A DNA stretch of 64,000 nucleotides from an uncultured Pseudophaeobacter sp. (lineage in GTDB: Bacteria; Pseudomonadota; Alphaproteobacteria; Rhodobacterales; Rhodobacteraceae), in the NCBI GenBank assembly GCA_905479575.1, contig CAJQNB010000045.1:1-64000 (forward strand), read 5' to 3'. The first letter of the stretch is position 1. The number at the start of each line of letters is the position of its first letter. Made by a program: the position numbers and the translations under genes. The notes beneath the pieces are model-generated. The model was not told the DNA's origin, ran no database searches, and saw only the letters and a program-made list of their open reading frames with translations. Of this stretch, positions 53,486 through 63,386 are shown piece after piece.

Positions 53486-56037
53486 CGGGCCAGTCGCTCA
53501 GCCAGTCCCGCACGCCCGCCTTCTCACTCCGTCTTGCCTGGCGCTTTGCCCTGCGTGAGCTGCGCAGCGGCGTCAAAGGCTTTCGCATCTTTCTCGCTTG
53601 TCTGGCTCTTGGGGTGGCGGTGATTGCCGCCATTGGCTCGATCCGCGCCTCGATTGAGGCCGGCTTGACCCAAGAAGGCGCCAGTCTGCTGGGCGGCGAC
53701 GCTGAACTCACCTTTACCTATCGCTTTGCCAATGACGAAGAGCGCGCCTGGATGGCCACCCATTCCGAGGCGGTCTCGCAGATTGTCGAGTTCCGCTCGA
53801 TGGCGACCTTAGGCGACGAACGCGCCCTGACCCAGGTCAAAGCGGTTGATAATGCCTATCCGCTGACCGGCAGCCTGACCCTGCAACCCGACATCCCCCT
53901 GGCGCAGGCGCTGGCGGGCAATGGCACGCTGCCCGGTGTGGCGATGATGCCGGTTCTGGCGGATCGGCTGGGGCTCAAGCCCGGGGATACGGTCCGCTTT
54001 GGCACCCGCGACTTTGTGCTGATGGCCACCATCAAAACCGAGCCAGACGCCGCCGCCTCCGGCTTTGCCCTGGGGCCACGTACCCTGGTGGCCCGCCCAG
54101 CCCTAGAGGGCTCCGGCCTTTTGGCGCCCGGCTCGCTCTATTCCACCAAATACCGGCTGGCGCTGGCCCCGGACACCGATCTCGACGCGCTGCAGGCCGA
54201 GGCCCGCGCCCAGTTTGAGGACAACGGCATGCGCTGGCGTGATGCCCGCAACGGCGCCCCCGGCATTGCCACCTTTGTCGACCGTCTGGGCGGGTTTCTG
54301 GTGCTGGTCGGGCTCTCTGGTCTGGCGGTGGGCGGCGTTGGCGTATCTGCTGCTGTGCGCGCCTATCTGGCCACCAAGACCGAAACCATCGCCATCCTGC
54401 GCACCCTTGGCGCTGAACGGCAGGTGATTTTCCTCACTTATTTCTTGCAAATCGGCGCACTGACCCTGCTGGGGGTCAGCATCGGGCTGCTGCTCGGCGG
54501 GTTGGGGCCAATCCTGCTGGGGCCGATGATTGCAGCGCAACTGCCCTTCCCGGCGGTTTTTGCGGTCTACCCCGCCACCCTGGTTGAGGCGGCACTTTAT
54601 GGCTTTCTCACTGCCTTTATCTTTGCCCTGTGGCCGCTGGCCCGGGCCGAGCGCATCCGCGCTGCCTCGCTGTTTCGCGGCGCCTTGGGCGAGGTAAGCC
54701 GCCTGCCGGCGCTCCGCTATATTCTGGCAACCGTCCTGGCGCTGGTCCTGCTTGTGGGCTCGGCCGCCTGGTTCTCTGGCGCCGCAAAGCTGACGCTCTG
54801 GACTGCAGGGGGGCTGATGGGCGCCCTGCTGGTGCTGTTGATTGCCGCCCTGGGTCTGGGCTGGCTGGCACGGCGTGGTTCCCACATCACCCGTGGCCGC
54901 CCGGCGCTGCGATGGGCACTGGCCGCGATTGGCACCGCCCGCGATGGCGCCGTGCCTGCGGTCCTGGCGCTGGGTCTGGGGCTGACGGTTCTGGCCGCCA
55001 TTGGCCAGATCGACGGCAATATGCGCCGCGCCATTGCCGGCAATCTGCCCGATGTGGCGCCCTCTTATTTCTTTGTCGACATTCAGCGCGATCAGATGCC
55101 CGCCTTCCTAGAGCGTGTCGAAGGCGACCCGGCTGTCAGCAAGGTCGAAAGCGCGCCAATGTTGCGGGCGGTCATTACCAAGATCAACGGCACCCCCGCA
55201 CAGGAGGTCGCAGGCGATCACTGGGTGGTGCGCGGCGATCGTGGCGTCACCTATGCGGCAGCACAGCCCAAAGGCACCGAGGTGGTGGCAGGCAGCTGGT
55301 GGCCCGAGGATTACACCGGCCCGCCGCAGGTCAGCTTTGCCGCTGAAGAGGCCGAGGAACTGGGCCTGGACCTGGGCGACACCATCACCCTGAACGTGTT
55401 GGGCCGTGACATACAGGCCGAAATCACCAGCTTTCGCAATGTCGATTTCTCCACCGCCGGCATGGGCTTTGTGCTGACCCTGAATGAGGCGGCACTGGCC
55501 GGTGCGCCGCATAGTTTTATCGCCACGGTCTATGCCGAGACCAGCGCAGAGGCGCAGATCCTGCGGGATCTGGCGCAGGAAATGCCCAATATCACCGCCA
55601 TCCGGGTCCGCGATGCGATTGACCGGGTCTCCGATATTTTGCGCCAGCTGGCCGCTGCCACCAGCTATGGTGCCGCTGCCACCCTGATCACCGGGTTTCT
55701 GGTGCTGCTGGGCACCGCCGCCGCCGGAGAGCCCGCCCGGCGCTACGAAGCAGCCTTGCTCAAGACCCTTGGGGCCTCTCGCCGCAAAATCCTGCTGAGC
55801 TTTGCCCTGCGGTCTATCATTCTGGGCGCAGGCGCTGGGGGTGTTGCCCTGCTGGCAGGCGTTGCCGGCGCCTGGGCGGTGAATATCTATGTCTTTGAGA
55901 CCGCCTATGTGGTGATCTGGCCCAATGCGCTGGCGGTGGTCTCTGGGGGCATCGCTACCACGCTGCTGGCCGGGTTGATCTTTGCCTGGCGCCCACTGGC
56001 CGCCCGTCCCGCCCGTATTTTGCGAGCCCGTGAATAA
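53482..56037 (+). CDS. ybbP: FtsX-domain ABC permease (YbbP-type)
   Basis: The 851-residue membrane protein has an N-terminal helix (FRIFLACLALGVAVIAAIGS), a large periplasmic domain, an FtsX block of three helices near 270-370, a middle region with further helices, a second periplasmic domain and a C-terminal FtsX block (AATLITGFLVLLGTAAAGEP). This is the YbbP architecture. With YbbA it probably acts on envelope lipids or lipoproteins; the substrate is unknown. Confidence 0.85.
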   Translation: MTGQSLSQSRTPAFSLRLAWRFALRELRSGVKGFRIFLACLALGVAVIAAIGSIRASIEAGLTQEGASLLGGDAELTFTYRFANDEERAWMATHSEAVSQIVEFRSMATLGDERALTQVKAVDNAYPLTGSLTLQPDIPLAQALAGNGTLPGVAMMPVLADRLGLKPGDTVRFGTRDFVLMATIKTEPDAAASGFALGPRTLVARPALEGSGLLAPGSLYSTKYRLALAPDTDLDALQAEARAQFEDNGMRWRDARNGAPGIATFVDRLGGFLVLVGLSGLAVGGVGVSAAVRAYLATKTETIAILRTLGAERQVIFLTYFLQIGALTLLGVSIGLLLGGLGPILLGPMIAAQLPFPAVFAVYPATLVEAALYGFLTAFIFALWPLARAERIRAASLFRGALGEVSRLPALRYILATVLALVLLVGSAAWFSGAAKLTLWTAGGLMGALLVLLIAALGLGWLARRGSHITRGRPALRWALAAIGTARDGAVPAVLALGLGLTVLAAIGQIDGNMRRAIAGNLPDVAPSYFFVDIQRDQMPAFLERVEGDPAVSKVESAPMLRAVITKINGTPAQEVAGDHWVVRGDRGVTYAAAQPKGTEVVAGSWWPEDYTGPPQVSFAAEEAEELGLDLGDTITLNVLGRDIQAEITSFRNVDFSTAGMGFVLTLNEAALAGAPHSFIATVYAETSAEAQILRDLAQEMPNITAIRVRDAIDRVSDILRQLAAATSYGAAATLITGFLVLLGTAAAGEPARRYEAALLKTLGASRRKILLSFALRSIILGAGAGGVALLAGVAGAWAVNIYVFETAYVVIWPNALAVVSGGIATTLLAGLIFAWRPLAARPARILRARE

Positions 56038-56143
56038 AGCAAGCACGCGAAAGCGCCTTTTGCCTTCAGGAACAGATACCCCCAGGCCAAATCCACCCCA
56101 GGCCAAATCAGGCCCGGTTTGACCAGCCATGTCTCTGGCAGAC

Positions 56144-56623
56144 CTAACCCGCTGCAGCCGTCGCGACACCTGTCGCGGAACCTGCGCAGGCAACCGGCTG
56201 CAAGATCCGCATCAGGTCGTGATTTTCGCAGATCAGCGCTTCCAGGGTGATGTCGTCCAGCGAGGCGTAAAAAGCCTGTGCCGCATCCGCAAGCGCCACC
56301 TTCAGGCGGCAGGCACTAGAGAGCGGGCAGGTGTTGTCGGCATCGGCAAAACACTCCACCATCGGCAGCGCGCCTTCGACATCGCGAAACACCTCGCCAA
56401 TCTGGATCTGTTCAGGTTGACGCCCCAGGGTCATGCCGCCGTTGCGCCCGCGCTGGGTATGCAGGTAGCCAAGCTGGCTCAGCTGGTTGATGACTTGGGC
56501 CAGATGGTTTTCCGAGATATTGCAACACTCGGCGATCTCGGCCTTAGTGACCAAACGATCCGCGTTTGCTGCACAATACATCAGCAGTCGGACGGCGATA
56601 TTGGTCCTTTTTGTAATGCGCAT
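56144..56623 (-). CDS. nsrR: Rrf2-family regulator, probably NsrR (NO sensor)
   Basis: The 159-residue protein has the Rrf2 winged helix (KAEIAECCNISENHLAQVIN) and three cysteines C91-x7-C99-x5-C105, the [4Fe-4S] ligand set of NsrR. It should repress nitric-oxide-defence genes until NO damages its cluster. The C-terminal 20 residues are longer than usual. An Fnr-type site lies 60 bases upstream of its start. Confidence 0.82.
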   Translation of the reverse strand: MRITKRTNIAVRLLMYCAANADRLVTKAEIAECCNISENHLAQVINQLSQLGYLHTQRGRNGGMTLGRQPEQIQIGEVFRDVEGALPMVECFADADNTCPLSSACRLKVALADAAQAFYASLDDITLEALICENHDLMRILQPVACAGSATGVATAAAG

Positions 56624-56682
56624 AATCCTGGCTCCCGCTACTTTCAGCTAGGGGTTTATTGCACAACTCGGCAAAAAGCGGT

Positions 56683-56696
56683 TTGACATACATCAA
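56683..56696. promoter_or_regulatory. Fnr/FnrL-type site in the nsrR/GGCT divergent promoter
   Basis: TTGACATACATCAA matches the Fnr consensus TTGAT-N4-ATCAA with one difference and fits the looser Rhodobacter FnrL form. It lies between nsrR and the gamma-glutamylcyclotransferase-like gene. It suggests low-oxygen control of one or both. Confidence 0.55.
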
Positions 56697-56729
56697 TTGC
56701 CCCGGCTTCAAAAATGGAATGACGATGAA

Positions 56730-57299
56730 ATGATGCCCCACCCTCCTTATTTCTTTGGCTATGGCAGCCTGGTAAACACCGCCACCCACGACTACCTGGA
56801 TCCACAGCCCGCGCGGCTCCGCGGCTGGCGGCGCAGCTGGTGCCACACCCCCCTGCGTGATGTGGCCTTTCTCACCGTCGAACCCGCGCCGCAGGTTGAA
56901 ATCGACGGGTTGATCGCCGCCGTCCCGAATGCCGACTGGCAGGCGCTGGACGCGCGCGAGTTTGCCTATGACCGCCTGCCCGCAGATCACCAGGTCCGCC
57001 ATGCCCTGCCTGATCATACCGAAATTTCCTTCTATGCGGTGCCGACAGAGGCGCAAAACCAAGGCAGCCATCGCCACCCGATCTTGCTGAGCTACCTTGA
57101 TGTGGTGGTTCAGGGCCATCTGCAGGTCTTTGGTACGGCGGGCGTGGATGCGTTTTTTGCCAGCACTGCGGGCTGGGACGCACCGATCCTGAACGACCGG
57201 CAGCAGCCACGCTATCCCCGCCACCAGGTTCTGTCCGCCACCGAGCAGCAGCTGGTGGACCACCATCTGACCCAGCTGAACGCCCAGGTGCTGAGCTAG
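56730..57299 (+). CDS. Gamma-glutamylcyclotransferase-like protein
   Basis: The 189-residue protein has the family entry motif FFGYGSLVNTATHDY and a LDAREFAYDRL segment with the acidic residue expected of the GGCT/AIG2 fold. The C-terminal helix-rich 60 residues are an extension. I start it at ATG 56730, because a start at 56697 would lie directly against the Fnr-type site. Substrate unknown; glutathione-derived dipeptides are the usual type. Confidence 0.75.
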   Translation: MMPHPPYFFGYGSLVNTATHDYLDPQPARLRGWRRSWCHTPLRDVAFLTVEPAPQVEIDGLIAAVPNADWQALDAREFAYDRLPADHQVRHALPDHTEISFYAVPTEAQNQGSHRHPILLSYLDVVVQGHLQVFGTAGVDAFFASTAGWDAPILNDRQQPRYPRHQVLSATEQQLVDHHLTQLNAQVLS

Positions 57300-57463
57300 C
57301 TCTTTTCCCCCGCAGGCCAAGGTTCCACCACGCACCAAAAGGCGCGATACAATCGCTCCGCGCGCCGCGCCGGGCAAGGCCCGGCGCCCGGCCCAACTGT
57401 GTCGTCCCATTCTTTGAATGGGGCTGAACAGGCGGGAGCCCCCCCTTCCCTGTCCCAGCGCAC
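57300..57463. terminator. GC hairpin between convergent GGCT-like and gltX genes
   Basis: GCGCCGGGC-aag-GCCCGGCGC at 57367-57387 forms a 9-bp stem with a 3-base loop. No T-run follows, so its role in ending the plus-strand message is likely but not certain. No gene is seen in this stretch. Confidence 0.4.
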
Positions 57464-57492
57464 AAAAAAGGCGACCCTCCTTCAGGGTCGCC
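57464..57492 (-). terminator. Rho-independent terminator of gltX
   Basis: GGCGACCCT at 57470-57478 and AGGGTCGCC at 57484-57492 form a 9-bp stem with a 5-base loop. On the minus strand it is followed by TTTTTTGTG (from 57469 leftward). Confidence 0.85.
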
Positions 57493-57547
57493 TGCTGTCT
57501 GTTTCGCTGTCGCCAGCCAGGTTGTTTGCCAGGTTGCTTGTCGCGAT

Positions 57548-58873
57548 TTAGCCGCGCGCTTGCACAACCGACATCAGCGCCAACAGCGCGCTCATGTCTG
57601 GTCCGCGTTCGCGCCCGGTGACCGCCTTGCGCAGCGGCATGAACAAGCCCTTGCCCTTGCGCCCAGTGGCCTCTTTCACTGCGGTGGTCCAGCTCTTCCA
57701 GCTCTCATTATCATAGGGGCCTTCCGGCAGCAGTTTCATCGCCTCAGCGATGAATTCCGCATCCTCATCGGCGATCAGCGGTGCGGCACCGTTTTGGCAC
57801 AGATCCCACCAGCCCTGCAGATCTTTCAGCGTGGTGATGTTTTCCTTGGCCATTGCCCAAAAGCCTTCTTGCTTGTCTGCAGGTACGCCCAGGGCCTCTA
57901 CATGTGGTTTCACCTGGTCCAGCGTCAGCGACTGCAAATAGCGTGCGGTCAGCGGATACAGATCCTCCACATCAAACTTGGTGGGCGCCGCGCCAAAGCG
58001 GTTGATGTCAAAGCCCTCAACCAGCGCCGCCATCTCAGCGCGCACTTCAACCGGATCCGAAGACCCCAACCGGGCCATCAGGCTCAGCAATGCCATGGGC
58101 TGCACGCCTGCTTCGCGCAGGTCGCGCAGCGCCAGGGTGCCAAGCCGTTTGGACAGCGCTTCGCCCTGGGGGCCGGTCAACAACGAGTGATGGGCAAATT
58201 CGGGCACCGCGCCGCCCAGCGCCTTGATGATCTGGATCTGAGTGGCGGTATTGGTCACATGGTCCGATCCCCGCACCACATGGGTGACGCCCATTTCGGT
58301 GTCATCCACCACCGATGCCAGGGTATACAGGAACTGACCATCGCCCCGGATCAGTACCGGGTCGGACACCGACGCGGCATCAATCGAGATATCGCCCAGC
58401 ACGCCGTCTTTCCACTCTATACGCTCATGGTCCAGCTTAAAGCGCCAGACACCATCGCCGCGTTCCGCCCGCAGGGCTGCTTTTTCATCCCCGGACAATG
58501 CCAGGGCTGCGCGGTCATAGACCGGTGGCTTGCCCATGTTCAGCTGTTTCTTGCGCTTCAGGTCCAGCTCGGTTGGAGTCTCAAAGGCCTCATAAAAGCG
58601 GCCAATGCTGCGCAGCTCATCCGCGGCAGCAACATAGCGTTCCAGCCGTTCGGACTGGCGCTCAACCCGGTCCCAGGTCAGGCCCAGCCATTCCAGGTCC
58701 TGTTTGATCGCATCGACATATTCTTCCTTCGAGCGCTCAGGGTCGGTGTCATCAATACGCAGAATGAACTCTCCGCCGGCCTTGCGGGCGATCAAGAAAT
58801 TCATCAGCGCGGTGCGCAGATTGCCGACGTGGATATATCCAGTGGGCGACGGGGCAAAACGAGTGGTTGTCAT
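57548..58873 (-). CDS. gltX: Glutamyl-tRNA synthetase
   Basis: The 441-residue enzyme has the class I motif APSPTGYIHVGNLR near the start and ALSKRLG (KMSKS) near residue 238. It charges tRNA-Glu; alphaproteobacteria often have a second paralogue with tRNA-Gln specificity, so which copy this is cannot be told here. Confidence 0.92.
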   Translation of the reverse strand: MTTTRFAPSPTGYIHVGNLRTALMNFLIARKAGGEFILRIDDTDPERSKEEYVDAIKQDLEWLGLTWDRVERQSERLERYVAAADELRSIGRFYEAFETPTELDLKRKKQLNMGKPPVYDRAALALSGDEKAALRAERGDGVWRFKLDHERIEWKDGVLGDISIDAASVSDPVLIRGDGQFLYTLASVVDDTEMGVTHVVRGSDHVTNTATQIQIIKALGGAVPEFAHHSLLTGPQGEALSKRLGTLALRDLREAGVQPMALLSLMARLGSSDPVEVRAEMAALVEGFDINRFGAAPTKFDVEDLYPLTARYLQSLTLDQVKPHVEALGVPADKQEGFWAMAKENITTLKDLQGWWDLCQNGAAPLIADEDAEFIAEAMKLLPEGPYDNESWKSWTTAVKEATGRKGKGLFMPLRKAVTGRERGPDMSALLALMSVVQARG

Positions 58874-59225
58874 TAGATATCTCCTGTTGTCCTGCCCATC
58901 TCACATAGGGCTGGCTTTGTCCAGTTTTTGCCACCTGCCGCGCCGCATCCCTGCCGCTACAATCGCCGCAGTTATGCGCTATGCTTTGCGCCGACTAAAC
59001 CCGCCACAGGCCGGCGCCCCGAGCCATAAAACACCCAGCTAGAAGGCCCCCCGCTTAAAACTCCGACACACAGTTGCGTGAGGTTGGCCTTAAACCTCTT
59101 TGATTTGCGCCATGCTCGGCTAGGCTCTCAGCGACGATCAAGACGCGAACCTTCCAAGTGACCCTTTGAATTCGCCAAACCGGCGACATCCAATCCACCG
59201 CCACCTTGGCAGAAAGGACTTCCCC
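58874..59225. other. Divergent promoter region of gltX and the MBL-fold gene
   Basis: I see no gene, tRNA or strong hairpin in these 352 bases. It must contain the gltX promoter and that of the metallo-beta-lactamase-fold gene, whose ATG at 59226 lies a few bases after AGAAAGGA. Confidence 0.4.
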
Positions 59226-60158
59226 ATGACCGTAAAATTCACCCGCCGTACCGCCCTAACCGCCGCCGCAGCCCTGCCTCTGGCCGCAACCGCCCGCAGC
59301 GCCAGTGCCAGCGCCGAGCTGGCCAAGGCCCCCGCATCCCACACGCGCAGCTTCAAACTTGGCGACTTTACCGTCACCACATTGCTGGACGGCAGCCGAC
59401 CCGTCGAAAACCCGCAGCCGATTTTTGGCGGCGGTGCCAGTGATGCCGAGTTCGCCGCCACCTCGGCCCAGAACTTCATTCCCACCGACGTTGCGCAATT
59501 CTTCTTTACCCCAACACTTGTCGACACTGGTCAAGAGAAGATCCTGTTTGATACCGGCCTGGGCCAGGGCGGCATTCAGATGGCGCTGGCCGAGGTGGGC
59601 CTGACCCCGAAGGATATCAACGTGGTTGTGCTCACCCATATGCACCCGGATCATATCGGTGGCATGACCACGGCGGGGGCAGAAACCTTCTCAAAGGCGC
59701 GCTATATCACCGGGCGTCAGGAGTTTGATTTCTGGGGCACACAGGCAGCAGGCAACCGCATAGGCGATCTGATGGCCAAGAAAGTGACACCGTTTGCCGA
59801 AAAGCTCTCGTTTCTGGAGGATGGCGGCTCGGTTGCTTCCGGGATCAGCGCGGTGGCCAGCTTTGGCCATACCCCCGGCCATATGGGTTACATGCTTGAC
59901 AGCGGCGGGCAGCAGCTGATGCTGACCGCAGATCTGGCCAATCACTATGTCTGGTCCTTTGCCCACCCGGACTGGGAGGTGAAGTTCGACATGGACAAAG
60001 AGGCCGCGACCGGCGCGCGGCGGAAAATCCTCGATATGCTCGCCAGCACCCGCACGCCGATGATCGGCTACCACATGCCCTTTCCGGCGGCCGGCTATGT
60101 GGAAACACGCGGCTCCGGTTTCCGCTTTGTGCCTGTCAGCTATCAGATGATGGGCTAA
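59226..60158 (+). CDS. Tat-exported metallo-beta-lactamase-fold hydrolase
   Basis: The 310-residue protein has a twin-arginine leader (FTRRTALTAAAALPLAATA), then an MBL domain with THMHPDH (His138, His140, Asp142, His143), a GHTPGHMGYM histidine motif and a MLTADLANHY acidic motif. The zinc site is complete. It is close to lactonase/quorum-quenching-type hydrolases, but the substrate is not given by sequence. Confidence 0.85.
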   Translation: MTVKFTRRTALTAAAALPLAATARSASASAELAKAPASHTRSFKLGDFTVTTLLDGSRPVENPQPIFGGGASDAEFAATSAQNFIPTDVAQFFFTPTLVDTGQEKILFDTGLGQGGIQMALAEVGLTPKDINVVVLTHMHPDHIGGMTTAGAETFSKARYITGRQEFDFWGTQAAGNRIGDLMAKKVTPFAEKLSFLEDGGSVASGISAVASFGHTPGHMGYMLDSGGQQLMLTADLANHYVWSFAHPDWEVKFDMDKEAATGARRKILDMLASTRTPMIGYHMPFPAAGYVETRGSGFRFVPVSYQMMG

Positions 60159-60186
60159 ACCCAAACAAAACTCGGATAAAACGAAA

Positions 60187-60230
60187 GGAGCTGCCGCGCA
60201 AACGCCGCGGCAGCTCCTAATCTATTTTTT
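60187..60230. terminator. Bidirectional terminator between the MBL-fold and oxidase genes
   Basis: GGAGCTGCCGCG at 60187-60198 and CGCGGCAGCTCC at 60206-60217 form a 12-bp stem with a 7-base loop. It is followed by TAATCTATTTTTT on the plus strand and, on the minus strand, by TTTCGTTTT. The T-run overlaps the stop of the oxidase gene. Confidence 0.85.
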
Positions 60231-61532
60231 CCAAAACCGCGACAGGCGGAATTCATGTGGGTCCACCACGGGCGCATCCCCGGTGACCAGATCCGCTGTC
60301 AGACGTCCCGCCGCCGGACCGATGCCAAACCCATGGCCGCTGTATCCGGTGGAGACAAACAACCCGGGCAGATCATCCACCTGCGAAATCACGGGCACCG
60401 CATCCGGTGTGACATCAATCATCCCGCCCCAGCTCTGCACCACATCGGCACCTTGCAATACCGGAAAGGCCCTTTGCGCCGCTTCCCAGCCTTGCTTGAT
60501 CGCCTTTTGCGACGGTGCAGGATCAAGCACCCGGGCGTTTTCAAATGGCGTGGTCTGCTGTGGCGTCCAGCGCCGGTCCTGCGCCGCCTCTTCGCGCCAC
60601 CGGCCCGACCCCGTGAGACGCAGCTGAAGCGAGCGCCATTCCTGCAGATAACTGGGAAGGAATTTCAGCCCCAGGCGCAGCGTATCGGGAACAATATCGA
60701 CGATGTTTTCTGTGCCATTGGCAATGGTATAGCCGCCATCCAGCCGCTTGCGCAGCGAAAAACCATTGCTCCAGATCGCGGTTTCCGGCCCATCCTGAAC
60801 CGCCGAGGTCCGCAGCACGGAATTCAAGACTTTGAGCTGCGGCAGAGAGACCCCCGCATTGCCCAGAAACAGCCGCGACCAGGCGCCGCCCGCGACCACC
60901 ACAGCCGAACAGGCCACCCGCCCCCGTTCGGTGATCACGTTGCTGACCCGCCCTGCTTCGGTTTCAACCGCGCGCACCGCGCATTCCGTCATCACCTTGG
61001 CCCCTGCGGCCTGCGCTGCCCGCGCAATGGCATGAGTGGCCAATTGCGGCTCGGCACGCCCATCAAGCGGGGTGTAGTAGCCGGAGATCACTTTGCCCTG
61101 ATATCCGGGCATCACCGGCTTCAGCAGATCACCACGCAGCATTTGCCCCGGCAGGTCCAGCGCCGCCAGATGCGGTGCCCAGGCTTCCAGCTTTGCCTCT
61201 TCGCGGCCGCTTTCGGCAGTGTAGAGGATACCAGAGCGCTGATAGCCGGTGGGATGGCCAGTGCGCGCCTCCAGCCCCTCCCAGATTTTCATCGCCTCTG
61301 CCATCAGTGGCAGCTCGCGCGGGTCTCGCTGGGAAATCCGCACCCAGCCCCAATTGCGTGAACTCTGCTCGCCTGCAATCTGACCCTTTTCGCACAGCAA
61401 CACGGAAACCCCGCGCTCGGCCAGTTCAAGTGCCGTCGAGGCACCAATGATCCCCCCCCCAACAACAACCGCATCAACGCGTTTGGGCAGGGCTAGATCG
61501 GCTTGGAAATAGGGCAGCTTAGGTCCAGGCAT
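60222..61532 (-). CDS. FAD-dependent oxidoreductase (DadA/DAO family)
   Basis: The 436-residue protein has an FAD-binding VVVGGGIIGASTALELAERG near residue 22, the SSRNWGWVR cofactor loop, and a C-terminal GLFVSTGYSGHGFGIGPAAG typical of DAO-family amine oxidases. It oxidises an amino acid or amine, passing electrons to the quinone pool or oxygen. No partner genes are adjacent, so the substrate is open. Confidence 0.82.
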   Translation of the reverse strand: MPGPKLPYFQADLALPKRVDAVVVGGGIIGASTALELAERGVSVLLCEKGQIAGEQSSRNWGWVRISQRDPRELPLMAEAMKIWEGLEARTGHPTGYQRSGILYTAESGREEAKLEAWAPHLAALDLPGQMLRGDLLKPVMPGYQGKVISGYYTPLDGRAEPQLATHAIARAAQAAGAKVMTECAVRAVETEAGRVSNVITERGRVACSAVVVAGGAWSRLFLGNAGVSLPQLKVLNSVLRTSAVQDGPETAIWSNGFSLRKRLDGGYTIANGTENIVDIVPDTLRLGLKFLPSYLQEWRSLQLRLTGSGRWREEAAQDRRWTPQQTTPFENARVLDPAPSQKAIKQGWEAAQRAFPVLQGADVVQSWGGMIDVTPDAVPVISQVDDLPGLFVSTGYSGHGFGIGPAAGRLTADLVTGDAPVVDPHEFRLSRFWKK

Positions 61533-61727
61533 GAGATGGTCTATGCCGCGCCGCTGGCTTTTGGTCCAGAGGACAAAACAGCCCCCCGGCAGGCCGGGAA
61601 CAAAATGTGATTTTTCGGACGCATGGTTGGCACTCTTGGGACATAGCTTTTTGTGTGAAGCGAATAAAATCAGGCCAAATCAGGTGCCAAAGCACCAAGA
61701 TCGCGCGGCCTGGTCTCAATATAATAG

Positions 61728-63386
61728 TTAAGAAGAGTCACGAAAACGATTGACAATAGGGTAGCGCCGATCAAGCCAAAAGGCCCGTGGAGACAGCCGT
61801 GCACCCGGGGCCGACTGAAAGCGTTTGTATTCACTGATATAAATCAGATGCTCGACCCGCTTGGCTGTTTCGCGCGCGAAACCTTTGGCCACACAATCCG
61901 CGATTGAGCCGTCCTGATCGACCAGAATCTCCAGAATGGCGTCCAGCTCGGGGTAGTCCGGCAGGCTATCGCTGTCTTTCTGGTCGTCGCGCAACTCAGC
62001 CGAGGGCGGCTTGTCGATCACATTGGGGCGGATCACCTCACCTGCCGGGCCCATCATCCAGGGGCGGTGATTGCCATTGCGCCAGCGGCAGGTTTCAAAC
62101 ACCCGGGTTTTATAGAGATCCTTGATCGGGTTGTAGCCACCGTTCATGTCGCCATAAATGGTCGCATAGCCAACGGCCACTTCGGATTTGTTGCCGGTGG
62201 TGAGCAGCATCTCGCCAAACTTGTTCGACATCGCCATCAGCAACAGCCCCCGCAGGCGGGACTGGATGTTTTCCTCGGTGAGGTCTTCATCGCGCCCGGC
62301 AAACAGCGGCGCCAGCGTGTTTGAGATGGCACTGCGGCCTTCGGCAATGGGCACATAATCGTAATGCACCCCCAGGGCTTCGGCCACGGCCTCGGCGTCA
62401 TCCAGCGATTCCCGGCTGGTGTATTCAGAGGGCAGCATCACACAGCGCACATTTTCGGCGCCAATCGCATCCACGGCAATGGCGGCAACAATGGCGGAAT
62501 CCACCCCGCCCGACAGCCCCAACAGCGCCTTTTTGAACCCGGTCTTACCCATGTAGTCACGTAAGGATTCGACCATGGTGCGATAGTCCTGCTCCCATTC
62601 ATCGGGCAGATGGGCCTTTTCGCCCTCAACAGCGCGCCAGCCTTCGGGGGTGCGCTGCAGATCCAGCTGGGTTATTGCCTCGTCAAACACCGGCATTTGC
62701 AGCGCCAGAGCCCCGCCGGGATTCAACACAAATGTGCCGCCATCAAAGACCTGGTCATCCTGACCGCCAACCAGATTGAGATAGATCACCGGCAGGCCGG
62801 TTTCTACCGCGCGGGCCACCATGTGATTCTGCCGCACTTCCATCTTGTTGCGGTAATAGGGCGAGCCATTGGGAATCAGCAGGAATTCTGCGCCGGTCTC
62901 TTCCAGGGTTTCCGCCACGTCCTCGTGCCAGCCATCTTCGCAGATCGGCGAGCCAATGCGGGTATCGCCCACCGCATAAGGACCGCCCAGAGGCCCCACA
63001 TCAAAAATCCGCACCTCGTCAAACACGGTTTCATTGGGCAAATGGTGCTTCAGACACTGCGAAGAAATCTTGCCGCCCTTGAGGATCAAATAGGCATTAA
63101 AGAGCTTATCCCCGTCGACCCAGGGGCAGCCAATTGCCAGCGCCGGACCATCGGCGCAGTCCTGTGCCAGCTGTTCGGCGGCGGCCATAGCGGCCTGTTG
63201 GAACACTGGCCTCATCACCAGATCCTGGGTGTTATAACCGGTCAGAAACATCTCCGGCAGCGCCACCAGATCGGCCCCGGCCTTGCGCCCCTCGGCCCAG
63301 GCCGTCCGCGCCTTTGCAGCATTGCCAACAAGATCCCCGACGGTGGGGTTCAATTGCGCCAGTGTCACCCGGAAACGATCAGCCAT
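61728..63386 (-). CDS. nadE: Glutamine-dependent NAD+ synthetase
   Basis: The 552-residue enzyme has an N-terminal nitrilase-type glutaminase (LPEMFLTGYNTQD, catalytic Cys in SPICEDGW) and a C-terminal synthetase with the ATP loop LGLSGGVDSAIVAAIAVDA. It amidates nicotinate adenine dinucleotide to NAD with glutamine. Start at 63386 (MADRFRVTLAQLNP) fits the family. Confidence 0.93.
   Translation of the reverse strand: MADRFRVTLAQLNPTVGDLVGNAAKARTAWAEGRKAGADLVALPEMFLTGYNTQDLVMRPVFQQAAMAAAEQLAQDCADGPALAIGCPWVDGDKLFNAYLILKGGKISSQCLKHHLPNETVFDEVRIFDVGPLGGPYAVGDTRIGSPICEDGWHEDVAETLEETGAEFLLIPNGSPYYRNKMEVRQNHMVARAVETGLPVIYLNLVGGQDDQVFDGGTFVLNPGGALALQMPVFDEAITQLDLQRTPEGWRAVEGEKAHLPDEWEQDYRTMVESLRDYMGKTGFKKALLGLSGGVDSAIVAAIAVDAIGAENVRCVMLPSEYTSRESLDDAEAVAEALGVHYDYVPIAEGRSAISNTLAPLFAGRDEDLTEENIQSRLRGLLLMAMSNKFGEMLLTTGNKSEVAVGYATIYGDMNGGYNPIKDLYKTRVFETCRWRNGNHRPWMMGPAGEVIRPNVIDKPPSAELRDDQKDSDSLPDYPELDAILEILVDQDGSIADCVAKGFARETAKRVEHLIYISEYKRFQSAPGARLSPRAFWLDRRYPIVNRFRDSS

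Noticed and set aside
55108-56193. Minus-strand frame opposite the ybbP permease
   Set aside because: Low-complexity Gln/Gly/Arg-rich composition typical of an antisense reading of a GC-rich gene.
57560-58876. Long plus-strand open frame opposite gltX
   Set aside because: It mirrors the glutamyl-tRNA synthetase frame and has no recognisable domain or ribosome-binding site.
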